This document shows positions 29,555-39,555 of a stretch of DNA of 64,000 bases, piece after piece. A program made the translations under genes and the position numbers. This stretch comes from Lentibacillus halodurans. Lineage in GTDB: Bacteria; Bacillota; Bacilli; Bacillales; Amphibacillaceae. The stretch spans positions 1 to 64,000 of the forward strand of contig NZ_FOJW01000012.1 in the NCBI RefSeq assembly GCF_900112045.1, in the 5' to 3' direction. Position 1 is the stretch's first letter. Every line of letters starts with the position of its first letter. The notes below the pieces were generated by a model. The model saw only the letters and a list, made by a program, of their open reading frames with translations, was not told the DNA's origin and searched no databases.

Positions 29555-29671
29555 GATTGGCATATTATTTTAGTCATAGGCTGTAACAATAACGGCTGCC
29601 GGGTGAAAAATCTCAGATTTGATCACTGCCTGGCAGAGACCGTTTAAATTAAGAAAGAGAGGGTTTTACCA

Positions 29672-30313
29672 ATGAATTTTTTCTTGGATTCCGCAAGTAT
29701 TGATGAAATCCGGTCTGCAAATGAACTTGGTATTCTGGCGGGTGTGACAACTAACCCAAGTCTCGTTTCAAAAGAAGGTGTTTCCTTTCACGACCGGTTG
29801 AAGGAAATTACCGATGAAGTATCCGGATCCGTCAGTGCGGAAGTTATTTCAGAAGATGCAGAAGGTATGGTGAAAGAAGGGAAAGAGCTGGCGGCAATCG
29901 CACCGAATATTACAGTTAAGGTTCCGATGACACTGGAAGGCCTGAAAGCCGTTAAAGCGTTCAGTGATTTGAACATCAGAACAAACGTGACACTGATCTT
30001 TAATGCGAACCAGGCACTCTTGGCAGCTCGTGCAGGTGCTTCCTACGTATCGCCATTCCTTGGAAGACTGGACGATATTGGACATGATGGTATGGATCTG
30101 ATTGCAACCATTTCCGGAATATTCGATCGTCACAATATTGGAACGGAAATTATAGCAGCTTCCATCAGACATCCACTGCATGTGACAGACGCTGCTTTAA
30201 ATGGTGCACATATTGCGACACTGCCATACAAAGTGCTCGGTCAACTGGTTAAGCACCCATTGACAGATCAAGGTATTGAAAAATTCCTTGCTGACTGGAA
30301 CAAGCAAAAATAA
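29672..30313 (+). CDS. tal: Transaldolase
   Basis: 213 aa, of the short transaldolase/fructose-6-phosphate aldolase family (B. subtilis YwjH). Moves dihydroxyacetone units in the pentose phosphate pathway. [32 protein letters not shown] is the family start. The Schiff-base Lys is Lys83 in ITVKVPMT; the C-terminal half has [10 protein letters not shown] and [27 protein letters not shown] hairpin lies directly upstream. Confidence 0.95.
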   Translation: MNFFLDSASIDEIRSANELGILAGVTTNPSLVSKEGVSFHDRLKEITDEVSGSVSAEVISEDAEGMVKEGKELAAIAPNITVKVPMTLEGLKAVKAFSDLNIRTNVTLIFNANQALLAARAGASYVSPFLGRLDDIGHDGMDLIATISGIFDRHNIGTEIIAASIRHPLHVTDAALNGAHIATLPYKVLGQLVKHPLTDQGIEKFLADWNKQK

Positions 30314-30384
30314 ACTGAAACTGAATCTATTGTATGTTAATGCGGAATAAATGCATATAACTGGAAAAAATGATTAGGGTAAGG

Positions 30385-30554
30385 AGAAAAGCGGAGGCGA
30401 CTGGTCAGCGACTTACGGGGTGGACTGCTCCGACTGAGATAAAGGAAACGCGAAGAGCTGAAGCGATTTGACGTTGACTTATCGCAGGGAGGAGTCAGGA
30501 ACTCCGCTAGTCGCTAGGAGCCGCAGTTAGCCAAAGAAAAGCGGAGGCGACTGG
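30385..30554 (+). repeat. R3 element with terminal 20-bp direct repeats
   Basis: AGAAAAGCGGAGGCGACTGG occurs at 30385-30404 and again at 30535-30554. The DNA between is GC-richer than the surroundings and contains internal complementary blocks (GCGAC/GTCGC). It ends 42 bp before murAB. The open frames in it lack coding character. Confidence 0.7.
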
Positions 30555-30596
30555 ACAGGGTAGAAGTGTACGACGTCGAGAAGCGGGGTGCTGTAA

Positions 30597-31883
30597 TTGC
30601 AAAAAATATTAATTGAGGGCGGTCATTTACTAAATGGCAAAGTACGGATCAATGGAGCTAAAAATAGTGCTGTTGCATTACTGCCTGCTGCTCTTTTAGC
30701 TGATTCACATGTCATGATTGAGGGGTTGCCCGACATATCAGATGTTTATACGCTAGGTGATTTGCTGGAGGAAATAGGTGGAAAAGTCAGCTGGGATGGG
30801 CAAACAGTGCACATTGATCCTGAAAATATGGTATCGATGCCGCTGCCGAACGGTAAAGTAAAAAAATTAAGGGCATCCTATTATTTTATGGGTGCCATGC
30901 TCGGTAAATTCAATCAGGCGGTTATTGGGCTTCCGGGCGGCTGTCATTTGGGGCCGCGTCCGATCGATCAGCATATTAAAGGCTTTGAGGCATTGGGAGC
31001 TGAAGTAACCAATGAACAAGGCGCCATCTATATCCGGGCCAATCAGCTGCGTGGAGCCAGGATTTACCTTGATGTCGTCAGTGTAGGGGCAACCATTAAT
31101 ATTATGCTTGCCGCAGTGAAAGCAAAAGGCAAAACCATCATTGAAAATGCTGCAAAAGAACCGGAGATTATTGATGTTGCAACACTTTTGACCAATATGG
31201 GCGCCAAAATCAAAGGAGTTGGGACAGACGTGATCCGGATTGAAGGTGTACCATCATTGCATGGATGCCAGCATACTATTATTCCGGATCGGATTGAGGC
31301 TGGTACATATGCAATAGCCTCTGCGGCACAAGGCAGCGAAGTGATTTTAGACAATGTTATACCACAGCATCTTGAATCCGTACTGGCCAAGCTGGAAGAA
31401 ATGAGTGTTACAGTGGAGCAAAGCGATGAACAATTATATATCGCACCGAAGCATCCGCTTAAAAGTGTTGATGTTAAAACATTAGTTTACCCCGGGTTTC
31501 CGACTGATCTGCAGCAGCCGTTCACATCATTATTGACGAAGGCTGTCAATACAGGTGTTGTAACGGATACGATCTATTCCGCGCGTCTTAAACATATCGA
31601 TGAATTGCGGCGGATGAATGCCAATATTAAAGTGGAAGGCGGCTCAGTGATTGTAAACGGGCCCGTCCAGCTCGAAGGCGCACGTGTAAAAGCCAGTGAT
31701 CTGCGTGCAGGTGCATCACTTATCATTGCTGGACTGATGGCAAATGGTGTCACTGAAATCACAGGTGTGGAGCATATTGACCGCGGCTATGAAAAAATCA
31801 CTGAAAAGCTAAATTATCTTGGTGCCAACATATGGCGCGAAGAAATGAATGAGCAGGAAATCGAGCATTTTCAGGATTCCTAA
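30597..31883 (+). CDS. murAB: UDP-GlcNAc 1-carboxyvinyltransferase 2 (MurAB/MurZ)
   Basis: 428 aa. Second MurA paralogue; adds enolpyruvate to UDP-GlcNAc in peptidoglycan synthesis. The EPSP-synthase fold is recognisable from [16 protein letters not shown], and the active-site Cys116 lies in [14 protein letters not shown], the fosfomycin target. The order tal-murAB-glpX-rho is the B. subtilis one, which separates it from murAA at 60 kb. TTG start behind GGGGTG. R3 ends shortly before it, so the repeat may shape its leader. Confidence 0.95.
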   Translation: MQKILIEGGHLLNGKVRINGAKNSAVALLPAALLADSHVMIEGLPDISDVYTLGDLLEEIGGKVSWDGQTVHIDPENMVSMPLPNGKVKKLRASYYFMGAMLGKFNQAVIGLPGGCHLGPRPIDQHIKGFEALGAEVTNEQGAIYIRANQLRGARIYLDVVSVGATINIMLAAVKAKGKTIIENAAKEPEIIDVATLLTNMGAKIKGVGTDVIRIEGVPSLHGCQHTIIPDRIEAGTYAIASAAQGSEVILDNVIPQHLESVLAKLEEMSVTVEQSDEQLYIAPKHPLKSVDVKTLVYPGFPTDLQQPFTSLLTKAVNTGVVTDTIYSARLKHIDELRRMNANIKVEGGSVIVNGPVQLEGARVKASDLRAGASLIIAGLMANGVTEITGVEHIDRGYEKITEKLNYLGANIWREEMNEQEIEHFQDS

Positions 31884-31989
31884 TAAAAGAGCAGACGACT
31901 TGACTTCAAATAAAAGTGAAATACCATAAAGAAAGACTGCTTTTTTAATGAATGTTGTTTTTTACAAGCCACTGTATAGAAGAAATTAA

Positions 31990-32215
31990 AATATAGCAGT
32001 TGAAACACACGTCGACTCAAGCGGGAATAGTGGCCAAAGTGAGCTCCACAGTGATGTGCGTACTAGGAACGCGTGCTACACCGAAACAACATTTAACGCG
32101 ACGGGCACCAAGCAAAGCATCTTGTGGGAAAGCTGCGAAACTGCGAGGAGCGTATGCTACACTGAGACAACATTTAACGCGACGAGCACTCGTGAATTTC
32201 AGCTGCGGTGGTCAA
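31990..32215 (+). repeat. R6 element with 34-bp direct repeats
   Basis: GCTACACCGAAACAACATTT and the following ACGCGACGGGCAC (32075-32108) recur at 32156-32189 with 3 changes. Blocks such as GTGAGCTCCACAGTGATGTG (32039-32058) resemble part of R2 copy b. The rest of the 427-bp gap between murAB and glpX holds a possible long-loop terminator (GAGCAG near 31889, CTGCTTTTTT near 31937) and no gene. Confidence 0.6.
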
Positions 32216-32309
32216 AAAGCAACAATATATTGCGAAAAGGGCTAAAGAAACCCCTCTATATGTAAATCCTTTTGGGATGAGGATAATTTTTATTAAAGGA
32301 GAGGGGAAA

Positions 32310-33278
32310 ATGGAAAGAAGTTTAACAATGGAAATCGTCCGCGTAACAGAAGCGGCGGCACAATCATCCGCACGCTGGATGGGACGTGGGAAAAAGAATG
32401 AAGCAGATGACGCTGCAACCTCAGCTATGCGTGATGTCTTTGACACAATCCCGATGCAGGGCACTGTTGTCATCGGTGAAGGGGAGAAAGACGAAGCGCC
32501 GATGCTCTATATTGGTGAAGAACTCGGTACAAGTTCCGGTCCAAAAGTGGATATAGCTGTAGACCCTGTGGAAGGGACAAATATCGTTGCACAAGGTACA
32601 TGGAATGCGCTGGCTGTTATTGCGATTGCCGATGAGAAAAAAATGCTGCATGCCCCGGACATGTATATGAAAAAAATAGCAGTTGGTCCGGAGGCTGTTG
32701 GAAAAATTGATATTAATGCCTCTGTACTGGATAACTTAAAAGCAGTTGCTGAAGCAAAAAATAAGGCAGTTGAAGACCTGGTCGTGATTGTTCTGAATCG
32801 TCCGCGTCATACGGAACTAATTGAAGAAATCCGTACTGCTGGAGCACGGATCAAGTTAATCCCGGATGGCGACGTGGCTGCAGCCATGAATACAGCTTTC
32901 GACGACACTGGTGTTGACATTCTAATGGGAATCGGGGGTGCTCCAGAGGGTGTCCTCAGTGCGGCAGCGTTAAAATGCCTTGGCGGCGAAATCCAGGGCA
33001 AGCTCGTCCCGTCCAGTGATGCAGAAATTGAACGCTGTCATAAAATGGGGATTGCTGATTTGGATAAAGTGTTTTACATGGATGATTTCTGCGATGGTGA
33101 CGATGCTATTTTTGCTGCTACCGGAATAACCGATGGAGAACTGCTCCAAGGCGTACGATTCAAAGGTTCAAAAGCAACAACACAAACTGTTGTAATGCGT
33201 GCCAAAAGCGGGACAGTCCGTTTCATTGACGGTGAACACAGCCTTAGTAAAAAACCAAATCTTGTTATACAACCTTAA
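32310..33278 (+). CDS. glpX: Class II fructose-1,6-bisphosphatase
   Basis: 322 aa (B. subtilis GlpX 321). Hydrolyses fructose-1,6-bisphosphate in gluconeogenesis. The metal and phosphate motifs are [14 protein letters not shown] and [11 protein letters not shown]-like ([13 protein letters not shown]), followed by IPDGDVAAA and [15 protein letters not shown]. The ATG at 32310 is fixed by AAAGGAGAGGGG and family length; an upstream in-frame start lies in repeat DNA. It is followed by a terminator. B. subtilis also has the class III Fbp. Confidence 0.96.
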   Translation: MERSLTMEIVRVTEAAAQSSARWMGRGKKNEADDAATSAMRDVFDTIPMQGTVVIGEGEKDEAPMLYIGEELGTSSGPKVDIAVDPVEGTNIVAQGTWNALAVIAIADEKKMLHAPDMYMKKIAVGPEAVGKIDINASVLDNLKAVAEAKNKAVEDLVVIVLNRPRHTELIEEIRTAGARIKLIPDGDVAAAMNTAFDDTGVDILMGIGGAPEGVLSAAALKCLGGEIQGKLVPSSDAEIERCHKMGIADLDKVFYMDDFCDGDDAIFAATGITDGELLQGVRFKGSKATTQTVVMRAKSGTVRFIDGEHSLSKKPNLVIQP

Positions 33279-33303
33279 TAACGTTTAACATAAATCAAAT
33301 AAT

Positions 33304-33330
33304 AGGAAGCCAAATTCCAGCTGGCTTCCT
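33304..33330 (+). terminator. glpX terminator
   Basis: AGGAAGCCA (33304-33312) and TGGCTTCCT (33322-33330), followed by TT. Confidence 0.8.
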
Positions 33331-33571
33331 TTACTCTTGAATCTGCTTTCAACTTTAATCCGTTGGTACAGACAAAAATATTTGAAATAGTATTGAATAT
33401 TACCCTGGAAAAGGGTATGATGGATATGTTTATGAATAGGAATAAACGGCAATGATAATTGTAAAATAGGAAAACTTCCATTCTAGCTTCCTGCAAACTC
33501 TTCCTATAGTTATACTGACCATTCAAATAGAATGAGAACATTCACAGTTTTCAAGATGTAAATATATACGT
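33331..33571. other. glpX-rho intergenic region, left part
   Basis: AT-rich, no gene recognised; R2 copy a fills the rest up to rho. Confidence 0.3.
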
Positions 33572-33826
33572 GTGTTCAAAAAGGATGATAAAAAGGCCCG
33601 GTCGGTTAGGTTCGTCATGTCCTTTGAAAACGCCGGCACTAACACGTCGTGTGTGTTAAAAGTTCGAGGCTGCGCAGCTTTGAGTAGCGAAGTAGTACAC
33701 GAGCAACAGAGAAGCAAGCAGAGCTTCCACAGTATGGGTGGCTTCGACATTGATACAGGACATGTCGGTATTTAGTCGAAGCTTCACTAGACGGCGATTC
33801 ATTTTTGCCGGACTTTTGAACAACCT
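33572..33826 (+). repeat. R2 repeat copy a
   Basis: Begins GTGTTCAAAAAGGATGATAA and ends CCGGACTTTTGAACAAC; GTTCAAAA and TTTTGAAC form terminal inverted repeats. It shares AGCTTTGAGTAGYG and both ends with copy b. It ends 25 bp before the rho start codon. Confidence 0.75.
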
Positions 33827-33850
33827 CAAATGAATAGGTGTGGTGATTTA

Positions 33851-35131
33851 ATGGCATCATTAACAATTTCCCATCTGGAGACATTAACATTAAAAGAGAT
33901 TTATGCTCTGGCACGGGAATACAAAGTATCGTACTATGCAAAACTGACAAAAAAAGAACTTATTTTTGCTATTTTAAAAGCACAGGCTGAAAAAGATGGC
34001 TACTTATTTATGGATGGGATTCTGGAAATAATACCTTCAGAAGGATTTGGCTTTCTTCGCCCAATCAATTATTCCCCGAGTGCAGAAGATATTTATATTT
34101 CCGCATCACAAATTCGCCGTTTTGATTTAAGAAATGGGGATAAAGTTTCCGGCAAAGTGCGTCCGCCAAAAGAAAACGAACGCTATTACGGTTTGCTGCA
34201 TGTTGACGCGGTAAATGGGGAAGATCCGGAGACGTCAAAAGAACGTGTTCATTTTCCTGCACTCACGGCACTGTATCCTGATCGTCTAATGCAGCTTGAG
34301 CAGAAGACTAAAAATATATCAACGCGTATCATTGATTTGATGACACCGGTCGGATTTGGTCAGCGCGGATTAATCGTTGCACCGCCAAAAGCTGGTAAAA
34401 CAATGCTCCTGAAGGAAATTGCCAATAGTATTTCGACGAATCATCCGGAAGCCAAACTGATTATTTTACTGGTGGACGAGCGTCCGGAAGAAGTAACGGA
34501 TATTGAACGCTCGGTTCATGAGGATGTGGATGTTGTCAGTTCAACTTTTGATGAAGTTCCGGAAAGCCATATCAAGGTATCGGAACTTGTCCTGGAACGT
34601 GCAATGCGCCTGGTTGAACACAAACGTGATGTGATTGTGTTAATGGATAGCATTACACGTCTTGCCCGTGCATACAATCTCGTCATTCCGCCAAGTGGCC
34701 GTACGCTTTCCGGTGGTATCGACCCGGCTGCATTTCACCGTCCGAAACGTTTCTTTGGTGCAGCGCGGAATATTGAGGAAGGCGGCAGTTTTACTGTCCT
34801 TGCAACTGCTTTAATTGATACAGGTTCCCGCATGGATGACGTCATCTATGAAGAATTTAAAGGAACCGGCAACATGGAATTGCACCTTGATCGGAGTCTT
34901 GCTGAACGCCGGATTTTCCCTTCAATTGACATATTGAAATCCGGAACACGAAAAGAGGAATTGCTTGTTTCGAAAGATCATCTGGATAAAATATGGGCCA
35001 TCCGCAAAACCATGCAAGACTCCCATAACTTCCTTGATCGCTTCCTGAAACGTCTCCGGTCAACGAAAAATAATGATGAATTTTTCCAGCAAATGGAGGA
35101 AGAAATGAAGCGTAAAGGAACAAAAGTATAG
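33851..35131 (+). CDS. rho: Transcription termination factor Rho
   Basis: 426 aa (B. subtilis 427). Hexameric RNA helicase that ends transcription. The N-terminal Rho_N domain ([21 protein letters not shown]), the cold-shock RNA-binding domain ([18 protein letters not shown]), and the RecA-like motor with Walker [10 protein letters not shown] and Walker [17 protein letters not shown] are all present. The ATG at 33851 is preferred to 33830 from the family N-terminus and GGTGTGGTGA ahead. The gene is flanked by two copies of the R2 repeat. Confidence 0.97.
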   Translation: MASLTISHLETLTLKEIYALAREYKVSYYAKLTKKELIFAILKAQAEKDGYLFMDGILEIIPSEGFGFLRPINYSPSAEDIYISASQIRRFDLRNGDKVSGKVRPPKENERYYGLLHVDAVNGEDPETSKERVHFPALTALYPDRLMQLEQKTKNISTRIIDLMTPVGFGQRGLIVAPPKAGKTMLLKEIANSISTNHPEAKLIILLVDERPEEVTDIERSVHEDVDVVSSTFDEVPESHIKVSELVLERAMRLVEHKRDVIVLMDSITRLARAYNLVIPPSGRTLSGGIDPAAFHRPKRFFGAARNIEEGGSFTVLATALIDTGSRMDDVIYEEFKGTGNMELHLDRSLAERRIFPSIDILKSGTRKEELLVSKDHLDKIWAIRKTMQDSHNFLDRFLKRLRSTKNNDEFFQQMEEEMKRKGTKV

Positions 35132-35196
35132 AAAAGATAATAAGCAATGATTGGCTATTGCAATCATAACGTCATGCTGTTATAATTTTTTCTAGT

Positions 35197-35411
35197 GCGT
35201 GTTCAAAAGATGGATAAAAAGGACCGAGAAGTTCAAGATATCGTAGCTTTGAGTAGTGGAACGTATGTATTAAAATACATGAGCAACGGAACGGGAAGCT
35301 AACGAGCTCCCACAGGATGTGATGACTTCTGCGTTGCCTACAGCACGTGGGTGGTTTTAGCAGAAGGTCCTCTATCGACGTGTCATTTTTACCGGACTTT
35401 TGAACAACCTA
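35197..35411 (+). repeat. R2 repeat copy b
   Basis: Begins GCGTGTTCAAAAGATGGATA and ends ACCGGACTTTTGAACAACCT, with the same terminal inverted repeats and orientation as copy a. Internal dyads include ATGTATT/AATACAT (35264-35281). A weak hairpin ATGATTG/CAATCAT (35147-35167) after rho lies just upstream. Confidence 0.75.
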
Positions 35412-35506
35412 TTTTTATGTGAGTTTAAATAAGGTATTGAGACCTGTGACGGCTCTTGCAATAACTCTGTTTCCAAAGGATTCAGGGCAAAAAGGAGTGG
35501 AAAGAT

Positions 35507-35752
35507 ATGAAAAAAGAAATTCATCCGGAATACAGAAAAGTGGTTTTTCTGGACACGAGCTCAGATTATAAATTCTTGAGCGGTTCAACACAAACTTCCG
35601 AGGAAACAATCGAGTGGGAAGATGGCAACACGTATCCGCTTATCCGAATTGAAATCAGCTCAGCTTCACACCCATTCTACACAGGAAAACAAAAAGCTGA
35701 TAAAGTCGGCGGACGAGTAGACCGATTCAAGAAAAAATATAATATGAAATAA
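35507..35752 (+). CDS. rpmE2: Ribosomal protein L31, type B
   Basis: 81 aa. [28 protein letters not shown] and the lysine-rich end [11 protein letters not shown] identify L31. It lacks the CxxC pair that binds zinc in type A L31, so it is the zinc-independent type B form. In B. subtilis the gene after rho encodes the zinc-binding form and the type B paralogue (ytiA) is elsewhere under Zur. No Zur-like box is visible here. RBS AAGGAG; strong terminator downstream. Confidence 0.95.
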   Translation: MKKEIHPEYRKVVFLDTSSDYKFLSGSTQTSEETIEWEDGNTYPLIRIEISSASHPFYTGKQKADKVGGRVDRFKKKYNMK

Positions 35753-35783
35753 AAAGCTGAGGCGACCAAACCTCATTCATATG

Positions 35784-35820
35784 AAAACAGGCAATCTGTC
35801 TCTACGTTGCCTGTTTTTTT
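35784..35820 (+). terminator. rpmE2 terminator
   Basis: AAAACAGGCAA (35784-35794) and TTGCCTGTTTTTTT (35807-35820): 11-bp stem and T run. Confidence 0.92.
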
Positions 35821-35924
35821 CACTTTAATGAAAAGGATAAATGCCGTTACCGGTTAAAAGTCCGATCAAATGTTAAACTAAACATTACATAATAGAAATA
35901 CGACCTTGAAGGGAGTCCCTGTAC

Positions 35925-36545
35925 ATGTACGTGATGAAACAAAGCGGATGGCTGGAAGTAATTTGCGGCAGTATGTTCTCCGGAAAATCAGAGGAGCTGA
36001 TACGACGGGTTCGCCGTGCAACATATGGCAATTTATCAGTCCTTGTTTTTAAGCCGGCCGTTGATGACAGATATTCCGACGAGTCTGTCGTTTCCCATAA
36101 TGGTACATCAATTATCGCACGCCCTGTGAAAACTTCCGATAAAATTTTTGAATATCTTCATCATACAAATGTAGATGTGGTCGGGATCGATGAAGTTCAA
36201 TTTTTTGATGACAACATTGTTTCCGTGGCAAATGAACTGGCCGATAAAGGCATTCGTGTCATTGCTGCCGGTCTTGATACCGATTTTCGCGGAGAACCAT
36301 TTGGTGCAATGCCAAAGCTGATGGCACAGTCTGAGTCCGTCTCCAAGCTGAATGCTATCTGTCCTGTCTGCGGCTCACCTGCAAACCGCACCCAGCGTTT
36401 AATTAACGGGAAGCCTGCATCATATAACGACCCGGTCATCATGGTTGGCGCATCAGAGTCCTATGAACCAAGATGCCGGCATCATCATGAAGTACCGGAC
36501 AAGCCCGGCTGCAGGGGAAAAGAAATCAGGGCCTTATCGGAATAA
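35925..36545 (+). CDS. tdk: Thymidine kinase
   Basis: 206 aa. Type II thymidine kinase, salvage of thymidine to dTMP. The P-loop is GSMFSGKS (residues 15-22); [12 protein letters not shown] carries the catalytic Glu; CPVCG and the later C-rich part ([15 protein letters not shown]) form the zinc site. GAAGGGAG lies 9 bases before the ATG. It ends with a UUCG-loop terminator. Confidence 0.96.
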   Translation: MYVMKQSGWLEVICGSMFSGKSEELIRRVRRATYGNLSVLVFKPAVDDRYSDESVVSHNGTSIIARPVKTSDKIFEYLHHTNVDVVGIDEVQFFDDNIVSVANELADKGIRVIAAGLDTDFRGEPFGAMPKLMAQSESVSKLNAICPVCGSPANRTQRLINGKPASYNDPVIMVGASESYEPRCRHHHEVPDKPGCRGKEIRALSE

Positions 36546-36555
36546 TCAGCGAAAG

Positions 36556-36580
36556 AGAGTGCTTCGGCGCTCTTTTTTTG
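36556..36580 (+). terminator. tdk terminator (UUCG loop)
   Basis: AGAGTGC (36556-36562), TTCG loop, GCGCTCT (36567-36573), then a T run. Confidence 0.9.
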
Positions 36581-36674
36581 TTGAAAGAGACCAGATTATG
36601 CTACGAAGGCAACCGGGTAGTCAAAAACCTGCTGAATCAGCATCGGAAGAACAGCTATACGACTTCAGCTAATT

Positions 36675-36703
36675 TTGACCTCCCTTCAAGAGTATACTAT
36701 AAT
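36675..36703 (+). promoter_or_regulatory. prfA-prmC promoter
   Basis: TTGACC (36675-36680), 17-bp spacer, TATAAT (36698-36703); 30 bp ahead of prfA. Confidence 0.8.
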
Positions 36704-36733
36704 TATACTGTTAATCGAAAAGAGGTGACCGTT

Positions 36734-37804
36734 ATGTTAGAGCGTCTGCAATCATTGGAAAATCGATATAATAAATTAAATGAATTACTTAGCGACCCTG
36801 ATGTCATAAGTGATACGAATAAGCTGCGTGAATACTCCAAGGAACAGTCTGATCTGGAGGAGGTTGTGCAGAATTATCGGCAATATAAAGATGTAACCGG
36901 ACAATTGAAGGATGCGAAAGAAATGCTTGAAGATGAATCAGATGAAGAAATGCAGGAAATGGCAAAAGCGGAAATCGAGGAACTATCCGAAGCAGTGGAA
37001 GAGCTGGAGGAACGGTTAAAGATATTGCTGCTGCCAAAAGACCCGAACGATGACAAAAACGTCTTTATGGAAATCCGCGGCGCTGCCGGTGGAGATGAGG
37101 CTGCGCTGTTTGCCGGTGATCTTTACCGCATGTATATCAAATATGCTGAAACACAGGGGTGGAAAATCGATGTGATCGAGGCAAGCTCAACCGGTGTCGG
37201 CGGCTATAAGGAAATTATTTTTATGGTAAATGGTACTGGTGCATACTCAAAATTGAAGTATGAAAATGGCGCACACCGCGTGCAGCGCGTACCGGAAACG
37301 GAATCAGGCGGCCGTATCCATACATCAACTGCAACGGTAGCCGTGTTACCGGAAGCGGAAGAAGTGGAAGTTGACATTAATGAAAAAGATATTCGCGTCG
37401 ATACATTTGCTTCAAGCGGTCCAGGCGGCCAAAGTGTTAACACAACCATGTCTGCCGTACGTCTGACCCATGATCCAACCGGGATTGTGGTCTCTTGTCA
37501 AGATGAAAAATCGCAAATCAAAAATAAAGAAAAAGCGATGAGAGTGCTTCGTGCGCGCATCTATGACAAATTCCAGCAGGAGGCACAGGCGGAATATGAT
37601 GAAAATCGTAAATCGGCTGTTGGCACCGGTGACCGTTCAGAACGAATCCGCACATACAATTTTCCGCAAACTCGTGTGACTGACCACCGTATCGGCTTGA
37701 CGCTGCAAAAACTGGACCAGGTCATGGAAGGGAAATTGGATGAGTTCATCGATGCATTGCTGCTGGAAGAGCAAGCGAAGAAACTTGAAGAAATTGGTGA
37801 ATAA
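36734..37804 (+). CDS. prfA: Peptide chain release factor 1
   Basis: 356 aa, same as B. subtilis RF1. Reads UAA/UAG and triggers peptide release. [24 protein letters not shown] is the RF1 start; the GGQ motif sits in [14 protein letters not shown] and its Gln is the target of PrmC encoded next. The domain with [30 protein letters not shown] is typical. The start at 36734 follows AGAGGTGA; longer in-frame upstream codons precede the promoter and are discarded. Confidence 0.97.
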   Translation: MLERLQSLENRYNKLNELLSDPDVISDTNKLREYSKEQSDLEEVVQNYRQYKDVTGQLKDAKEMLEDESDEEMQEMAKAEIEELSEAVEELEERLKILLLPKDPNDDKNVFMEIRGAAGGDEAALFAGDLYRMYIKYAETQGWKIDVIEASSTGVGGYKEIIFMVNGTGAYSKLKYENGAHRVQRVPETESGGRIHTSTATVAVLPEAEEVEVDINEKDIRVDTFASSGPGGQSVNTTMSAVRLTHDPTGIVVSCQDEKSQIKNKEKAMRVLRARIYDKFQQEAQAEYDENRKSAVGTGDRSERIRTYNFPQTRVTDHRIGLTLQKLDQVMEGKLDEFIDALLLEEQAKKLEEIGE

Positions 37805-37807
37805 ACA

Positions 37808-38668
37808 ATGGAAAAAGAGCCCAAACAACATGAAGTCCTGCGCCGGGCTTCTCTTTTTTTAGAGGAAAATAACCGTGAACCCAAGATGGCTGAACTGCTT
37901 CTGAAGCATTATCTTGATGTGACGAGGACAGTTTTTTTGACGATGATGCACGACCCGATACCGGAAACTGTATTACGAAGCTTCTGTCGTGCGGTAACCG
38001 AGCATGCAGAAACTGGTGTGCCGCTCGAACATATAACAGGTTATGCAACGTTTTATGGGCGGGATTTTCAAGTTAATGAGCACACCCTGATACCGCGTCC
38101 CGAAACAGAGGAACTCGTACAGCACTTCATCCAAGCGGTTTCAAATGAGCCGCTCAGGATTGTTGATATTGGTACAGGAAGCGGAATTATCGCTATAACC
38201 CTTGCATTGGAACTGCCAAATGCAACTGTTTATGCAACCGATATTTCAGAGAAAGCACTTGAAGTAGCAAGACAAAATGCGAAACAATTGGATTCAAATG
38301 TTACCTTTCTTCAGGGTGATTATTTACAGCCGCTGATTGAGCAGCATATTGAAATCGATATGATCGTTTCCAACCCGCCATATATCGCATCTGCTGATAA
38401 AACATTGCTTTCCGATACTGTAAAAAATTTTGAGCCGGAACAGGCGCTTTTCGCTGATGACAATGGTTTGGCTGCATTTAAGAAAATCATTCATCAGCTG
38501 CCAGAAACGATGAAGCCTTGTGGCTGTGTGTTTCTTGAAATCGGACACAAGCAAGGAGCTGATGTTCAATCCTTATTGCAAAAAGCATTTCCGAAGAGTG
38601 ATGTGGCGATTATCCCGGATATGAACGGCAAGGACCGTATCATTAAAATGACAGTCAATAACGCGTAA
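37808..38668 (+). CDS. prmC: Release factor glutamine methyltransferase PrmC
   Basis: 286 aa. SAM-dependent methyltransferase that N5-methylates the GGQ glutamine of RF1/RF2. Rossmann motif IVDIGTGSGIIAITLA and the catalytic NPPY (VSNPPYIA) are clear; TGYATFYGRDFQVNEHTLIPRPETEEL is the PrmC-specific segment. It starts 3 bp after prfA, so the substrate and modifier are co-translated. Confidence 0.96.
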   Translation: MEKEPKQHEVLRRASLFLEENNREPKMAELLLKHYLDVTRTVFLTMMHDPIPETVLRSFCRAVTEHAETGVPLEHITGYATFYGRDFQVNEHTLIPRPETEELVQHFIQAVSNEPLRIVDIGTGSGIIAITLALELPNATVYATDISEKALEVARQNAKQLDSNVTFLQGDYLQPLIEQHIEIDMIVSNPPYIASADKTLLSDTVKNFEPEQALFADDNGLAAFKKIIHQLPETMKPCGCVFLEIGHKQGADVQSLLQKAFPKSDVAIIPDMNGKDRIIKMTVNNA

Positions 38669-38880
38669 CAGCATGAGCGGGAACAAATGCCTCTACGCCT
38701 TCAATCCTGCGCACCCAAAAAATAATAGATTCATAGTATGAAATAAAAGCCCCCTGTCCATACTGGTTTGTAAGTTAAACGAACCGGGGTGTCATCGCCC
38801 GTTATCTCTCATGTTTCAGAGACGGAATATGACGGACGTTGCACCGGGAAAAAATCAGGTTGGAGAGGGGATTCTGGGAG

Positions 38881-39489
38881 ATGCGAAAGTTAGCAGTATC
38901 AGCAATCATATTCGTTATAATCGTTTTAGCAATGCCTATGAAAGGTATTAGTGGAGAAACTGGCTACAACGCCCAGTCTGATGATATAAAGGTTATTCCG
39001 GATGAAGCGATCCGTCTGCGTATTTTAGCCAATAGTGACAAGCAGGAAGATCAGGCATTAAAGCGTAAGGTTCGTGACGAGGTCAATGATGCCATAACCG
39101 AATGGGTAGAAGAGATGACTGACATCAACGAAGCCAGAAAGCTGATTGAAGCCCGTATTCCGGAAATCCGCACGATTGTGGAAGGTGTACTGGAAGCGGA
39201 AAATAAGCAACAGTCGATGGACGTTGAATATGGAAGAAATGTCACATTCCCGGCAAAGCTGTATGGCTCATATCTGTACCCACCTGGTGAATATGAAGCC
39301 GTTTTGATTACCCTTGGAGAAGGTCAGGGAGCTAATTGGTGGTGTGTGCTGTTCCCGCCGCTGTGCTTTCTGGATTTTTCAAATGGAACCAGTGTTGCTG
39401 AGGCAGAAGAGGAGAAATCGGAACAGGAGCTACAGGAAGACGAAGAAGAAGCGGAAGTAAAATTTTTTCTCTTTGAATGGTTTGGTTAA
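38881..39489 (+). CDS. spoIIR: Stage II sporulation protein R
   Basis: 202 aa. Secreted signalling protein made in the forespore under SigF; it triggers SpoIIGA to process pro-SigE in the mother cell. N-terminal signal sequence (KLAVSAIIFVIIVLAMPMKG). The conserved IPDEAIRLRILANSDKQEDQALKRKVRDEV-type segment and GANWWCVLFPPLCF are diagnostic. ATG 38881 has GGAGAGGGG 10 bases before it. The C-terminus is acidic. No confident SigF promoter was recognised. Confidence 0.95.
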   Translation: MRKLAVSAIIFVIIVLAMPMKGISGETGYNAQSDDIKVIPDEAIRLRILANSDKQEDQALKRKVRDEVNDAITEWVEEMTDINEARKLIEARIPEIRTIVEGVLEAENKQQSMDVEYGRNVTFPAKLYGSYLYPPGEYEAVLITLGEGQGANWWCVLFPPLCFLDFSNGTSVAEAEEEKSEQELQEDEEEAEVKFFLFEWFG

Positions 39490-39555
39490 GTCATAGATTC
39501 TCCAGTTTCCACATAAAATACTAGAAAATCTGCCAAAATCATAGAGGTGAAAAAA

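Larger units (their letters stand above)
29239..29671. other. spo0F-tal intergenic region
   Basis: It holds the spo0F terminator, unrecognised sequence to about 29488, the fbaA remnant, and a hairpin in front of tal: AACGGCTGCC (29591-29600) against GGCAG (29632-29636) and CCGTT (29640-29644) with a 3-nt bulge. Confidence 0.55.

Noticed and set aside
32000-32265. Open frames of 69-81 codons between murAB and glpX
   Set aside because: They are made of the R6 repeat and run into the glpX leader without start signals.
30314-32309. CRISPR-like array from the repeats around murAB
   Set aside because: Repeats occur only in pairs, lengths and spacings are irregular, and no cas genes are present.
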